A DNA stretch of 64,000 nucleotides from Metapseudomonas otitidis (GCF_900111835.1 NZ_FOJP01000012.1:1-64000), one strand, 5' to 3'. Counted from the stretch's first letter, positions 28,120-37,212 are shown. Notes: a model not told the origin generated them from the sequence alone. Numbers and translations are program-made.

Positions 28120-29073
28120 TCAGCCCCAGCTGAAGCTCCGATCCCACAGCGGCGCCACGTCCAGCCGCTGCGGCAGCACGCCGGCCTCGAAGAAGGTGTC
28201 GGCCACGGCCTGCTGGGAGCGCACGGCGGCGTCGTCCACCGCCTGCAGCACGCGGGGCCCGCTCTGGGCCTTGTACTGGGCGAGGAACACCTCGCGGGGG
28301 ATGCCGAGGATCTTCTCGCTCTTCGCCGCCCAGGCCTCCGGGTTGTGCTGCACCCATTGCCAGCTGCGGTACTCGCGCTGGACGTAGTCCTCGATGGCGG
28401 CGCGCTTGCCCGGGTCGTCGATGGCGCGCTGGTTGGCGGCGATCACGTAGTTGCCGGAGAGGTAGCCCTGCCCCGTGCGCAGCACCCGCGCACCGCTGCG
28501 CAGTTCGGCCAGCTGGATGAAGTAGCCGAAGGTCACCCAGACATCCAGGTTGCCGTTCTGGAAGGCGGCGAAACCGTCCTGGGGCGTCAGGGCGAAGGGC
28601 TGGATGTCGGCCAGGGTCAGGCCCTGCTCCTTCAATGCGCGCAGCAGCATGTAGTGCGAGGAGGTGGAGCGGATGTAGCCCACGCGCTTGCCCGGCAGCT
28701 CCGCCAGGGACTGCATGGCCGAGCCCTTGGGCACCACGAAGGCCTGGTTGTTGACGTCGCCGGTGAGCACGGCGATGAGCTTCACCGGCGCCTGGTTCCT
28801 GATGCCGAAGATCGGCGGGATCTCGCTCATGGGCGCCAGGTCCAGGGTGCCGCTGATCAGCGCTTCGAAACCGAGGTTGCCGCCGTTGAACTCGGCGTAT
28901 TTCACCGCGTAGGGCGGACGCTCGATGCCCGCCTCGTCGAAGAAGGTGGGCGCCGCGCCCTTGTAGGTGGCGACGTTGAGGCCGATGCCGTTCCAGTCCC
29001 GGGCGAAGGCCGTGGGCAGCGCGCAGGCGAGCCCGGCCAGGGCGGAGTACTGGAGGAAGTGACGGCGATTCAT
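28120..29073 (-). CDS. ABC transporter substrate-binding protein (SsuA-like)
   Basis: 317 residues from ATG 29073, preceded by CAAGGAG. N-terminal NRRHFLQYSALAGLACALPTAFA is a Tat- or Sec-type signal. Core motifs of the SsuA/NMT1 group include YAEFNGGNLGFEALISGTLDLAPMSE, RSTSSHYMLLRALKEQG and FQNGNLDVWVTFGYF. It is the natural partner of the permease and ATPase at 32.1-33.7 kb. It differs clearly from the second binding protein at 20.7 kb, so the locus may take up two ligands. Confidence 0.9.
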   Translation of the reverse strand: MNRRHFLQYSALAGLACALPTAFARDWNGIGLNVATYKGAAPTFFDEAGIERPPYAVKYAEFNGGNLGFEALISGTLDLAPMSEIPPIFGIRNQAPVKLIAVLTGDVNNQAFVVPKGSAMQSLAELPGKRVGYIRSTSSHYMLLRALKEQGLTLADIQPFALTPQDGFAAFQNGNLDVWVTFGYFIQLAELRSGARVLRTGQGYLSGNYVIAANQRAIDDPGKRAAIEDYVQREYRSWQWVQHNPEAWAAKSEKILGIPREVFLAQYKAQSGPRVLQAVDDAAVRSQQAVADTFFEAGVLPQRLDVAPLWDRSFSWG

Positions 29074-29088
29074 GGGGGCTCCTTGCAA

Positions 29089-29922
29089 TCAGTCGAGGAA
29101 GTCGGGCTCGTCGCGCAACAGGCGGTCCCAGTAGGGCTGGAAGCTGAACCAGCCGCCGAATTCGGTGCCCACCTGGCGCGCGGTGTGTTCGGCCACGGCC
29201 GGGGGAATGGGCCGGGGCGTGCCGGCGGCCTCGGCCAGCAGCTGGGCGTGGGCGGCGTTGTCCAGGGCGATGAAGCGCCAGACGGCGGCCTCCACGGTGC
29301 GGCCGACGGTGAGCAGGCCGTGGTTCTGCAGGATCAGCGCGACGTTGCTCGGCCCCAGGGTGGCGGCGATGCGTGCGCCCTCGCTGGCTTCCAGCACCAC
29401 GCCGGTGAAGTTGTCGAACAGCGCGTGCTTGCCGTGGAAGGCGCAGGCGTCCTGGGTCAGCGGGTCGAGCAGACGCCCGAGGCTGGACCAGGCCTTGCCA
29501 TAGAGCGAGTGGGCATGGGCGGCGGCGACCACGTCCGGCCGGGCCTCGTGCAGCGCGGCGTGGATGGCGAAGGCGGCGAGGTTGAGTGCGCCCTGCCCTT
29601 CGACGATCTCGCCGTGGGGGTTCACCAGCAGCAGGTCGGACACGCGGATATGGCCGAAGTACACGCCCACCGGGTTGACCCAGAAGTGGTCGGGGAACTC
29701 CGGGTCGCGCACGGTGATGTGCCCGGCGCCGCCCATGTCGAAGCCGTGGCGGGCGAACAGGCGGAAGGAGCCGGCCAGGCGCTGCTTGCGCAGCAGGCGC
29801 TCGGCCTCGACCGTGGGCTGCTGGGGCGGCTCCTGCCAGCGGAATACGGTGTGGCCGTCGCGGGGCAGCGAGTAGGCCGTGGGTTGCGGGGTGCCGGTGA
29901 GGCCGGTCAGCCTGGCGGTCAT
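29089..29922 (-). CDS. Class II aldolase/adducin-family protein
   Basis: 277 residues from ATG 29922 (CAAGGAG upstream). The family's zinc-binding His residues are visible in AAAHAHSLYGKAW and LQNHGLLTVG, and the N-terminal FARHGFDMGGAGHITVRDP is typical. Members cleave or decarboxylate sugar-phosphate-like or short hydroxy-acid substrates. It lies 28 bases downstream of a D-2-hydroxyacid dehydrogenase, suggesting the two process a hydroxy-acid skeleton released after oxidation by the acyl-CoA-dehydrogenase-like enzyme. Confidence 0.87.
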   Translation of the reverse strand: MTARLTGLTGTPQPTAYSLPRDGHTVFRWQEPPQQPTVEAERLLRKQRLAGSFRLFARHGFDMGGAGHITVRDPEFPDHFWVNPVGVYFGHIRVSDLLLVNPHGEIVEGQGALNLAAFAIHAALHEARPDVVAAAHAHSLYGKAWSSLGRLLDPLTQDACAFHGKHALFDNFTGVVLEASEGARIAATLGPSNVALILQNHGLLTVGRTVEAAVWRFIALDNAAHAQLLAEAAGTPRPIPPAVAEHTARQVGTEFGGWFSFQPYWDRLLRDEPDFLD

Positions 29923-29950
29923 GCGGTTTCTCCTTGAAGGGCCGGCGGGC

Positions 29951-30895
29951 TCAGTAGCCACGCGTGGCCTGCACCAGGTTCTCCAGCGGTTGCCCGCTGT
30001 GGAAACGTTCGAGGTTGCGCGCCAGCAGCGCGGCGAGGTTGCGGTACACCTGCGGCGTGTTGGCCGAGGTGTGGGGGCTCAGCCGTACACGGGGATGGCT
30101 GTAGAACGGGTGCCCGGCCGGCAGCGGCTCGGGGTCGGTGACATCGAGGCTGGCGATCGCCAGGCGCCCGTCGTCCAGGGCCTGCAGCAGCGCGGCCTGG
30201 TCCACCAGGGCGCCGCGCGCGATGTTGATCAGGTGCAGGCCGGGGCGCGCCGAAGCCAGGGTCTGGCGGTTGACCACCTGGCGCGTCTCGGCGGTGGCCG
30301 GCGCGGCCAGCACCAGGTGATCGGCACGGGCGAAGAGTTCATGGATGTCGGCGGCGCGCTGTACGCCGTCCAGGCCGAAGGGCTGGGGTGAACGGCGCAG
30401 GGCGAGCACCTGCATGTCCAGCGCCAGGGCCTTGCGCGCCAGGTCCCGGGCGATGCTGCCGAAGCCGTAGAGGCCGAGGGTGCTGCCGGCCAAGGACGCC
30501 AGCGGGCGTTGCCGCCAGGCGTCGGCGCTGTCGATCCACAGCTCGGGCAGCTGCTTGGCGGCGGCGAAGATGGCCGCCAGGGCGAACTCGGCGATGCTGC
30601 TGGCGGTGGCGCCCCGGGCGCTGGCCACCGGCGGGCCGTCGAACAGCCAGGGCGGGAAGAAATCCAGCCCCGAGCTCACCAGCTGCACGAAGCCCAGGCC
30701 GAAGGGCCAGCCGGGCGGCGGCTCGGCGGCGTTGCGCCAATCGGCGTGGGGCGCGGCGAGCAGCACCTGTACGTCCGCCGGCAGCGTGCTGGGTACTCCA
30801 CGAGGCAGGTCCAGCACCTCCACGCCCGGCAGGCGCGCGCGCAGCAGCTCGTTGAAGGTACCGTCCAGCTGGCTGGCGATGCGCGCCCGGCTCAT
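29951..30895 (-). CDS. D-2-hydroxyacid dehydrogenase, NAD(P)-dependent
   Basis: 314 residues. The Rossmann motif is GLYGFGSIARDLARKAL, and the catalytic triad of the family is present: Arg in INIARGALVDQ, Glu in TDPEPLP and His in LSPHTSAN. It reduces 2-keto acids or oxidises D-2-hydroxy acids. It overlaps the preceding gene by four bases (ATGA) and so is translationally coupled. Closest in style to the glyoxylate/hydroxypyruvate reductase branch; substrate unknown. Confidence 0.9.
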   Translation of the reverse strand: MSRARIASQLDGTFNELLRARLPGVEVLDLPRGVPSTLPADVQVLLAAPHADWRNAAEPPPGWPFGLGFVQLVSSGLDFFPPWLFDGPPVASARGATASSIAEFALAAIFAAAKQLPELWIDSADAWRQRPLASLAGSTLGLYGFGSIARDLARKALALDMQVLALRRSPQPFGLDGVQRAADIHELFARADHLVLAAPATAETRQVVNRQTLASARPGLHLINIARGALVDQAALLQALDDGRLAIASLDVTDPEPLPAGHPFYSHPRVRLSPHTSANTPQVYRNLAALLARNLERFHSGQPLENLVQATRGY

Positions 30896-32091
30896 GCCTG
30901 CCCGCCCCGGCTGGGCAAGGCGAACGCGGCACGGCCGGCGGCGCCGAGCACGGCGTCGTTCTGTGGGGTGTGGATGCGGCTGCAGAGCACATCGCGGTAG
31001 TGCCGCTCCAGGGGGTTGCCCCGGGCCAGGGCCGGGTTGCCGATGGCTTCCACGCCCAGCTCCACGGCGGTGATGGCCTGGGTGGTGACCAGGTACTTGA
31101 CCTGGGTCGCCTCGCTGGCGGGGATGCGGCCTTCGGCGGCGGCGTCGAGCAGCACGCGGTTGGACAGCAGCAGTGCGTCGATGCGCCCCACCAGCTCCTG
31201 GAAGCGCGGCAGGCTGGAGAGCGGCGCGCCGAGGTTGGCCGGCGTGCGCTCGGCCAGCCAGCCCACCAGCCAGTCACGGGCGGCACGGGCGACGCCGTCA
31301 TAGATGCTCGACAGCAACACGGCGAGCCAGAGCACGCCGCTGGAGTCCAGCTCCGAGGGGCGCGGCTGGCTGGCGGGGAGGATGTCCACGGCGTATTCGT
31401 CGGGCACCAGGACGTCGTCGAAGACCACGTCGTGGCTGCAGGTGGCGCGCATGCCCAGGTGGTCCCAGGTTTCCTCGATGCGGATGCCCGGCGTGTCGCG
31501 GTGCACCAGCCAGGTGCCGACGCGGGGTTCGGCTTCGTCGCTGCGCGCCCACACAGACAGCCAGGTGAGCCCGGGGATGCCGGTGGAGTAGATCTTCCGC
31601 CCACTGATGCGCCAGCCCTCGGGCACGCGCCGGGCGATGGTGCCCGGCAGGCCGCCACGGGCGGGGGTGCCCAGGTCCGGCTCCACGCGCAGGGCGTTGA
31701 TCAGCGCGCCCTCTTCCACCGCCTCGCGGGCCAGGCGCAGGCGCAGGTGCTCGGGCCAGGCCTGGTTGGCCTGCAGGCGCGCGTGCTGCAGGTATTGCAT
31801 CACCAGCACCAGGGCGGTGGACGGCTCGCCCCGGGCCACGGCGGCGATCACCCGGCGCGCCTGGGCCAGGCTGGCCTCGCTGCCGCCGAGGCGACGCGGC
31901 ACGGTGAGGGCAATGAGGCCGTGTTCGTGCAGGCGGCGCAGGTTGGCGTGGGGGAATTCGCCGTGGCGGTCGTAATGGGCGGCGCTGGCGGCGAACTCGT
32001 CGCTGAGCTGGGCCAGCAGGTCGGCGAAGGCCGGGGAATCGAGGTCAGGCACGCGGGCCGTCTCCTTGGCGGTTTTCAGGTCGAGGCTCAT
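30892..32091 (-). CDS. Acyl-CoA-dehydrogenase-like flavin monooxygenase (SfnB/DszC type)
   Basis: 399 residues from ATG 32091, which overlaps the ATPase stop (ATGA); longer upstream readings are antisense to the ATPase frame. The acyl-CoA dehydrogenase fold is recognisable (LHEHGLIALTVPRRLGGSEAS, GWRISGRKIYSTGIPG, WDHLGMRATCSHDVVFDDVLVPDEY, RHYRDVLCSRIHTPQND). The lack of the usual catalytic Glu context and the operon of transporter genes place it with the SfnB/DszC-like FMNH2-dependent oxygenases that attack sulfur compounds. It would need reduced flavin from elsewhere. Confidence 0.87.
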   Translation of the reverse strand: MSLDLKTAKETARVPDLDSPAFADLLAQLSDEFAASAAHYDRHGEFPHANLRRLHEHGLIALTVPRRLGGSEASLAQARRVIAAVARGEPSTALVLVMQYLQHARLQANQAWPEHLRLRLAREAVEEGALINALRVEPDLGTPARGGLPGTIARRVPEGWRISGRKIYSTGIPGLTWLSVWARSDEAEPRVGTWLVHRDTPGIRIEETWDHLGMRATCSHDVVFDDVLVPDEYAVDILPASQPRPSELDSSGVLWLAVLLSSIYDGVARAARDWLVGWLAERTPANLGAPLSSLPRFQELVGRIDALLLSNRVLLDAAAEGRIPASEATQVKYLVTTQAITAVELGVEAIGNPALARGNPLERHYRDVLCSRIHTPQNDAVLGAAGRAAFALPSRGGQA

Positions 32092-32849
32092 CGTTGGGCG
32101 GTCCGTGCGAGGGTGTGGACGAAGGGGCTGGCCGGCGCTTCGACGCCGAGCAGGGTGAGCAGGTGCTGGCGCAGCTCCTGGAAGCCGCGGCTGGCCACCT
32201 CCCGTGGACGCGGCAGGCGCACGGGGATCTGCTCGGCGATGCACCCGGCCTCCAGCACGACGACGCGATCGGCCAGCAGCACGGCCTCGTCGACGTCGTG
32301 GGTGACCAGCAGCACCGAGGGCTGGTGGGTGCGCCAGAGCTCGATGATCAGCTGGTGCATGCGGATGCGGGTCAGGGCGTCCAGCGCGGCGAAGGGCTCG
32401 TCCAGCAGCAGCAACTCCGGCTCGCGCACCAGGGCTCGGGCCAGGGCCACGCGCTGCGCCTCGCCGCCGGACAGGGTGCCGGGCCAGGCGTCGAGGCGGT
32501 GGCCCAGCCCCACGTCCTGCAAGGCGGCCAGGGCGCGGGTCTGCGGGTTGGCGCCGCGCAGGCCGAGGGCGACGTTGCGCCAGGCGCGCTTCCAGGGCAT
32601 CAGCCGGGGCTCCTGGAACACCGCCGCATGGGCCTCGGGCACCTCCAGCGTGCCGCTGTCCACCGCATCCAGCCCGGCCAGGGCGCGCAGCAGCGTGGTC
32701 TTGCCCGAGCCGCTGCGCCCCAGCAGGGCGACGAATTCGCCGGCACCCAGCTCCAGGTCGAGGCCGTCGAGCACGGCCTGGCCGGCGAAGCGACGGGTCA
32801 GCCCGCGCACGCGCACCGGTGGGCGCAGGCGTTGCAGCGCAACATCCAT
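32088..32849 (-). CDS. ABC transporter ATPase, SsuB/TauB-like
   Basis: 253 residues. Walker A GRSGSGKTTLLRAL, signature LSGGEAQRVALARAL, Walker B LLLLDEPFAALD and the His switch THDVDEA are all present; the LARPREVAS-type tail (RLPRPREVASRGF) is typical of nitrate/sulfonate/taurine importers. It overlaps the flavin-enzyme start and begins two bases after the permease stop. Confidence 0.93.
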   Translation of the reverse strand: MDVALQRLRPPVRVRGLTRRFAGQAVLDGLDLELGAGEFVALLGRSGSGKTTLLRALAGLDAVDSGTLEVPEAHAAVFQEPRLMPWKRAWRNVALGLRGANPQTRALAALQDVGLGHRLDAWPGTLSGGEAQRVALARALVREPELLLLDEPFAALDALTRIRMHQLIIELWRTHQPSVLLVTHDVDEAVLLADRVVVLEAGCIAEQIPVRLPRPREVASRGFQELRQHLLTLLGVEAPASPFVHTLARTAQR

Positions 32850-32851
32850 GG

Positions 32852-33688
32852 TCAGTTCCTTATGAAGGTGGGGCGCCAGGCCAGGGCCAGGCGTTCGAGC
32901 AGGCGCACCAGGGCATCGATGGACAGGCCCAGCACGCTGTAGACGATGAGGCAGATGACGATCACGTCGGTGCGCATGAAGTCGCGGGCGTCGTTGACCA
33001 GGTAGCCGAGGCCGGCGCTGGCGTTGATCTGCTCCACCACCACCAGGCCGAGCCAGCTGATGCCGAAGGCGTAGCGCAGGCCGACGAAGAAGGACGGCAA
33101 GGCACCGGGCAGGATGACGTGCACCACCAACTCCAGGCGGCTGAGGCCGAACAGGCGCCCCGCTTCCACCAGCTTGGGATCGACACCGCGGATGCCGGAG
33201 AACAGCGTGAGGTAGACCGGGAAGGTGGTGCCGAGGGCGATCAGGGCGATCTTCGGCGTCTCACCCACGCCGAACCAGAGGATGAACAGCGGCACGATGG
33301 CCAGGAACGGCAGCGTGCGCAGCATCTGCACGGGGGAGTCGATGATCAGCTCACCGCGGCGCGACAGGCCGGCCAGCAGGGCCAGCACGGTGCCGAGGGA
33401 GACGCCTATGGCCAGCCCGCTGAGGGCGCGCTTGAGGGACACCCAGAGGTGCCCGGCCAGCTCGCCACTGGCGATCATCTGCCAGAGGGTGTCGCCGATG
33501 GCGCTGGGCGCGGCGATGATGCGCGCCGGCAGAAGGCCCGTGCGTGAGGCCAGCTCCCAGAGCAGGAGCAGCACCAGCGGGCTGACCAGGCGCAGGCCGA
33601 GGTTGCTCCAGCCCTTCCAGCGCAGGGGCGCCAGCAGGGCCGTCAGTGCGGTGCCCGGGGGCACCAGGGCGTTGCTTCGCCGGGACAT
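32852..33688 (-). CDS. ABC transporter permease, SsuC-like
   Basis: 278 residues from ATG 33688 (GAGGAGAAGG ribosome site). About six TM helices and the BPD-transporter EAA loop VEAGRLFGLSRLELVVHVILPGALPSFFVGLRYAFG, the SsuC/TauC style. First gene of the transporter unit. The 187 bases upstream to the LysR gene are AT-rich (TCTAATCTAATATACAAATT at 33813-33832) and probably hold the promoter. Confidence 0.92.
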   Translation of the reverse strand: MSRRSNALVPPGTALTALLAPLRWKGWSNLGLRLVSPLVLLLLWELASRTGLLPARIIAAPSAIGDTLWQMIASGELAGHLWVSLKRALSGLAIGVSLGTVLALLAGLSRRGELIIDSPVQMLRTLPFLAIVPLFILWFGVGETPKIALIALGTTFPVYLTLFSGIRGVDPKLVEAGRLFGLSRLELVVHVILPGALPSFFVGLRYAFGISWLGLVVVEQINASAGLGYLVNDARDFMRTDVIVICLIVYSVLGLSIDALVRLLERLALAWRPTFIRN

Positions 33689-33875
33689 TCCTTCTCCTCG
33701 CTCGGGGCCTTTCCAATGGTCGGGGGCCGCAGGCGGGAGGTTGGATCGAGCCCGCTGCAGCCTGGCTTGATCCACATGCTATCCATCTAAAAAACCGCAG
33801 TGAAATTCGATCTGGTTCTAATCTAATATACAAATTGCGCATCTAATCCATGCAGCTACATGCAAGATGCTTTGT

Positions 33876-34796
33876 TTATGAGTCTGCCGCAGCCCCCTCC
33901 TCCGCCTGGTGCGCCACGCGCTGGGCCACGGTCTCGCCGAACAGCGCCACCGGCGCCTGCAGGTTGCCGAGGAAGCGTGGGTGGATCAGCCACAGGTCGA
34001 TCACCGGCTTGAAGTCGCTCACCGGCACCACCTCCAGCCGCTCGCGGTGACGGCTGTTCTCCAGCAGCGGGCGCGGCACCAGGCCGAAGCCCAGGCCATT
34101 GGCGATCAGCCCTAGCTGCAGTTCGGTGCCGAAGGTTTCCAGGTTGATGCGCAGCGACAGCCCCTCATCGCTCAGGGCGCGTTGCAGGCCGGCGCGGAAG
34201 CCGCAGCCATCGGGGTTCAGCACCCAGCCGCGCTGGTAGCAATCGGCGAGCTTGCAGGAGCGCTTGCGCACCTCGCCCTTGGCCGCGACCACCACCAGGT
34301 CCATGCGCGCCAGGGAGCGCCCGACGATGCCTTCGGGGAACACCTTGCCCGCCGGGAACAACGCCGCTACGGCGTCCAGCTCGCCGTTCTCCATCTTGCC
34401 CAGCAGGTGGCTGCCCCAGCCGGTGGAGACCTGGGTCTGCAGGTCCGGGTAGAGGGTCTTGAGCTGACTGAGGGCGTCCAGCAGCACCACGTCGCCCACC
34501 GTCTGCGGCACGCCCAGGCGCAGCACGCCGCTGGGGGAGGAATCGCTCAGCACCAGTTCGCGCAGGGCGTCCATCTCGCGCAGCACCGAGCGGCACTGCT
34601 CGTACACGCGCATGCCCATGGGCGTGGGCTTCAGCGGCTTGGTGTTGCGGTCCAGCAGGCTGACGCCGAGGGCCTCCTCGAAGTTCTGCACACGCCGGGT
34701 GATGGCCGGCTGGGTGAGCTGCAGGGACTCCGCCGCCTGGCTGATCGACTGGCTGCGGATGACGGCCACGAATGCATCGATATCATCTATCTTCAT
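33876..34796 (-). CDS. LysR-family transcriptional regulator
   Basis: 306 residues. N-terminal winged helix (DAFVAVIRSQSISQAAESLQLTQPAITRRVQNFEEALG) and a C-terminal periplasmic-binding-protein-like effector domain (LRLGVPQTVGDVVLLDALSQL). It is divergent from the cysteine dioxygenase gene and lies upstream of the transporter operon on the same strand, so it could control both. A 15-bp dyad TTATTCGCATAATAA immediately upstream of its start is a candidate autoregulatory site. Effector unknown; a sulfur metabolite is likely. Confidence 0.9.
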   Translation of the reverse strand: MKIDDIDAFVAVIRSQSISQAAESLQLTQPAITRRVQNFEEALGVSLLDRNTKPLKPTPMGMRVYEQCRSVLREMDALRELVLSDSSPSGVLRLGVPQTVGDVVLLDALSQLKTLYPDLQTQVSTGWGSHLLGKMENGELDAVAALFPAGKVFPEGIVGRSLARMDLVVVAAKGEVRKRSCKLADCYQRGWVLNPDGCGFRAGLQRALSDEGLSLRINLETFGTELQLGLIANGLGFGLVPRPLLENSRHRERLEVVPVSDFKPVIDLWLIHPRFLGNLQAPVALFGETVAQRVAHQAEEGAAADS

Positions 34797-34799
34797 TCT

Positions 34800-34814
34800 T
34801 TATTCGCATAATAA
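34800..34814. promoter_or_regulatory. Candidate LysR-type operator
   Basis: TTATTCGCATAATAA is an imperfect dyad with a T-N11-A core, four bases upstream of the LysR start and about 90 bases upstream of the cysteine dioxygenase start, in an AT-rich stretch. Position and symmetry fit a LysR binding site in the divergent promoter. Confidence 0.45.
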
Positions 34815-34903
34815 ATGGCTGGAAGAATACGCAAGAAGAATAATATCTTTTGCCCCGGCACGGTAGCGGTTACCGCTGCGCACTCACGGACATCGAGGGA
34901 ACC

Positions 34904-35512
34904 ATGTCTCAAACGCCCAACCTCGGACGGCTACGCGGCTTCATCGTCGACCTCGCCGACCTCCTCGCCCAGGCACCGGACGAGCCACGGATACTCGACC
35001 AGGGCGCCGCGCTGCTGCGCGACCTGGTGAGCACCGACGACTGGCTGCCGGACGCCTACGCCCAACCCAGCCCGGAGCGTTACCAGCAGTACCTGCTGCA
35101 CGCCGACTCGCGCCAGGCCTTCTCCATCGTCAGCTTCGTCTGGGGCCCCGGTCAGTCCACCCCGGTGCACGACCACCGCACCTGGGGACTGATCGGCATG
35201 CTGCGCGGCGCCGAACTCAGCCAGGGCTTCGCCCGCAACGCCGACGGCAGCCTGCGGCCCGAAGGCGCGGCCGAATCCCTGCAGCCGGGCGATGTGGTCG
35301 CCGTGTCGCCCCGGGTGGGCGACATCCACCAGGTGCGCAACGCCTTCGAGAACCGCACCTCCATCAGCATCCACGTGTACGGCGCCAACATCGGCGCGGT
35401 GCGCCGCGCCGTCTATGCCGAGGGCGGCGTCGAGAAGCCCTTCATCTCCGGTTATTCCAACCTCCACCTGCCCAATATCTGGGACCTGTCGAAAGAGAGC
35501 CTGGCGCCATGA
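34904..35512 (+). CDS. Cysteine dioxygenase-family thiol dioxygenase
   Basis: 202 residues from ATG 34904 (GAGGGAA upstream). Cupin with the iron ligands VHDHRTWG (two His) and DIHQVRN (third His), as in bacterial cysteine / 3-mercaptopropionate dioxygenases. It converts a thiol to the sulfinate using O2. The stop overlaps the start of the rhodanese gene (ATGA), so the pair is coupled: thiol oxidation followed by sulfur transfer or sulfite handling. Whether cysteine or another thiol is the substrate cannot be decided here. Confidence 0.9.
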   Translation: MSQTPNLGRLRGFIVDLADLLAQAPDEPRILDQGAALLRDLVSTDDWLPDAYAQPSPERYQQYLLHADSRQAFSIVSFVWGPGQSTPVHDHRTWGLIGMLRGAELSQGFARNADGSLRPEGAAESLQPGDVVAVSPRVGDIHQVRNAFENRTSISIHVYGANIGAVRRAVYAEGGVEKPFISGYSNLHLPNIWDLSKESLAP

Positions 35513-37092
35513 GCCGTATCCCCCTTCGCCGTTTTGCCGACATCCGCTCCGCCCTCCTCGCCCACGAGGAAGTCGCCCTCATCGACCTGCGCGAGGAGGC
35601 CCCCTTCGCCGAGGCGCACCCGCTGTTCGCCGCCAACATCCCGCTGTCCAAGCTCGAACTGGAAGTGCTCGACCGCGTGCCCCGCCGCGACACCGCCGTG
35701 ACCCTCTACGACGACGGCGAAGGCCTGGCCGAGCGCGCCGCCGAGCGCCTGCTGCAACTCGGCTACAGCGACGTGGCCCTACTGGAAGGCGGCCTGGCCG
35801 GCTGGCGCGAGGCCGGTGGCGAGCTGTTCCGCGACGTCAACGTGCCCAGCAAGGCCTTCGGCGAACTGGTGGAAAGCCAGCGCCACACGCCCTCCCTCGC
35901 CGCCGAAGAGGTGAAGGCGCTGCTGGACGCCAAGGCCGACGTGGTGGTGCTCGACGCCCGCCGCTTCGACGAGTACCAGACCATGAACATCCCCGGCTCC
36001 ATCAGCGTGCCCGGCGCCGAACTGGTGCTGCGCGTACGCGAACTGGCGCCGGACCCGAGCACCCGTGTGATCGTCAACTGTGCCGGGCGCACCCGCAGCA
36101 TCATCGGCACCCAATCCCTGGTGAACGCCGGCATCCCCAACCCGGTGGCCGCCCTGCGCAACGGCACCATCGGCTGGACCCTGGCCGGGCAGACGCTGGA
36201 GCACGGCCAGCAGCGCCGCTTCGCCGAGGTCGGCCAGCAAACCCGCGAGCAGGCCGCGCAGGATGCCCGCGCTGTGGCTGACAAGGCCGGCGTACACCGC
36301 GCTGGCCTCGCACAGCTGCACGACTGGCACGCCGAGCCCGGCCGCACCACCTACCTGTTCGACGTGCGCACCGAAGAGGAATACCGCACCGGTCACCTGC
36401 CCGGCGCGCGCTGGGTCGCCGGCGGCCAGCTGGTGCAGGAGACCGACCACTACGCCAGCGTGCGCGGCGCGCGCATCGTCCTGGCCGACGACGACGGCAC
36501 ACGCGCCAACATGACCGGCTCCTGGCTGGCGCAACTGGGTTGGGAGGTGCATGTGCTCGATGGGCTCACGGCAGCGGACTTCAGCGAGAGCGGCGCCTGG
36601 CGCCCCACCCTGCCCGCCCTGCCCCAGGTCGAAGCCATCGCCCCGCAGACCCTGGCCACCTGGCTGGAGCATGGCGACACGGTGGTGCTGGACTTCACCG
36701 CCAGCGCCAACCACGTCAAACGCCACATCCCCGGCGCCCGCTGGGTACTGCGCGCCCAACTGCGCGAAGCCCTCGCCACGGCTCCGAAGGCCGAACGCTA
36801 CGTGCTCACCTGCGGCAGCGGCCTGCTGGCCCGCTTCGCCGTGGACGAAGTGGCGGCCATCACCGGCAAACCTGCCTTCCTGCTCGACGGCGGCAACACC
36901 GCCTGGGCCGACGCCGGCCTGCCGGTGGAAGCCGGCGAAAGCGGCCTGCTGTCACCGCGCATCGACCGCTACCGCCGCCCCTACGAGGGCACCGACAACC
37001 CGCGCGAGGCCATGCAGGCTTACCTTGATTGGGAGTTTGGGTTGGTGGAGCAGTTGGGGCGGGATGGGACGCATGGGTTCTTTGTGGTTTGA
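35509..37092 (+). CDS. Four-domain rhodanese-like sulfurtransferase
   Basis: 527 residues containing four rhodanese-homology domains at about 5-105, 125-230, 265-360 and 370-470. Domain 2 has an active-site-type loop CAGRTRS and domain 4 has CGSGLLA; domains 1 and 3 lack the Cys (YDDGEG, ADDDGT) and are probably structural. Such proteins pair with cysteine dioxygenase genes in many Pseudomonas. It ends with a C-terminal extension of about 50 residues. Cytoplasmic, no signal. Confidence 0.9.
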   Translation: MSRIPLRRFADIRSALLAHEEVALIDLREEAPFAEAHPLFAANIPLSKLELEVLDRVPRRDTAVTLYDDGEGLAERAAERLLQLGYSDVALLEGGLAGWREAGGELFRDVNVPSKAFGELVESQRHTPSLAAEEVKALLDAKADVVVLDARRFDEYQTMNIPGSISVPGAELVLRVRELAPDPSTRVIVNCAGRTRSIIGTQSLVNAGIPNPVAALRNGTIGWTLAGQTLEHGQQRRFAEVGQQTREQAAQDARAVADKAGVHRAGLAQLHDWHAEPGRTTYLFDVRTEEEYRTGHLPGARWVAGGQLVQETDHYASVRGARIVLADDDGTRANMTGSWLAQLGWEVHVLDGLTAADFSESGAWRPTLPALPQVEAIAPQTLATWLEHGDTVVLDFTASANHVKRHIPGARWVLRAQLREALATAPKAERYVLTCGSGLLARFAVDEVAAITGKPAFLLDGGNTAWADAGLPVEAGESGLLSPRIDRYRRPYEGTDNPREAMQAYLDWEFGLVEQLGRDGTHGFFVV

Positions 37093-37103
37093 GGAAGGAC
37101 CCT

Positions 37104-37135
37104 GAGTGCCTGCTCTCTGCCTGGAGCAGGCACTC
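37104..37135 (+). terminator. Strong hairpin after the rhodanese gene
   Basis: Perfect 12-bp stem GAGTGCCTGCTC / GAGCAGGCACTC with an eight-base loop, 12 bases past the stop codon. No U tract follows, so it may act as a processing or Rho-assisted end. Confidence 0.6.
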
Positions 37136-37212
37136 ACGTCAGTTGATTGGAATGGACACCAGTTGCCTATGGCAGCCCATCAACAACTCTCTCTGGCCTT
37201 CCCAAGCAGGAC

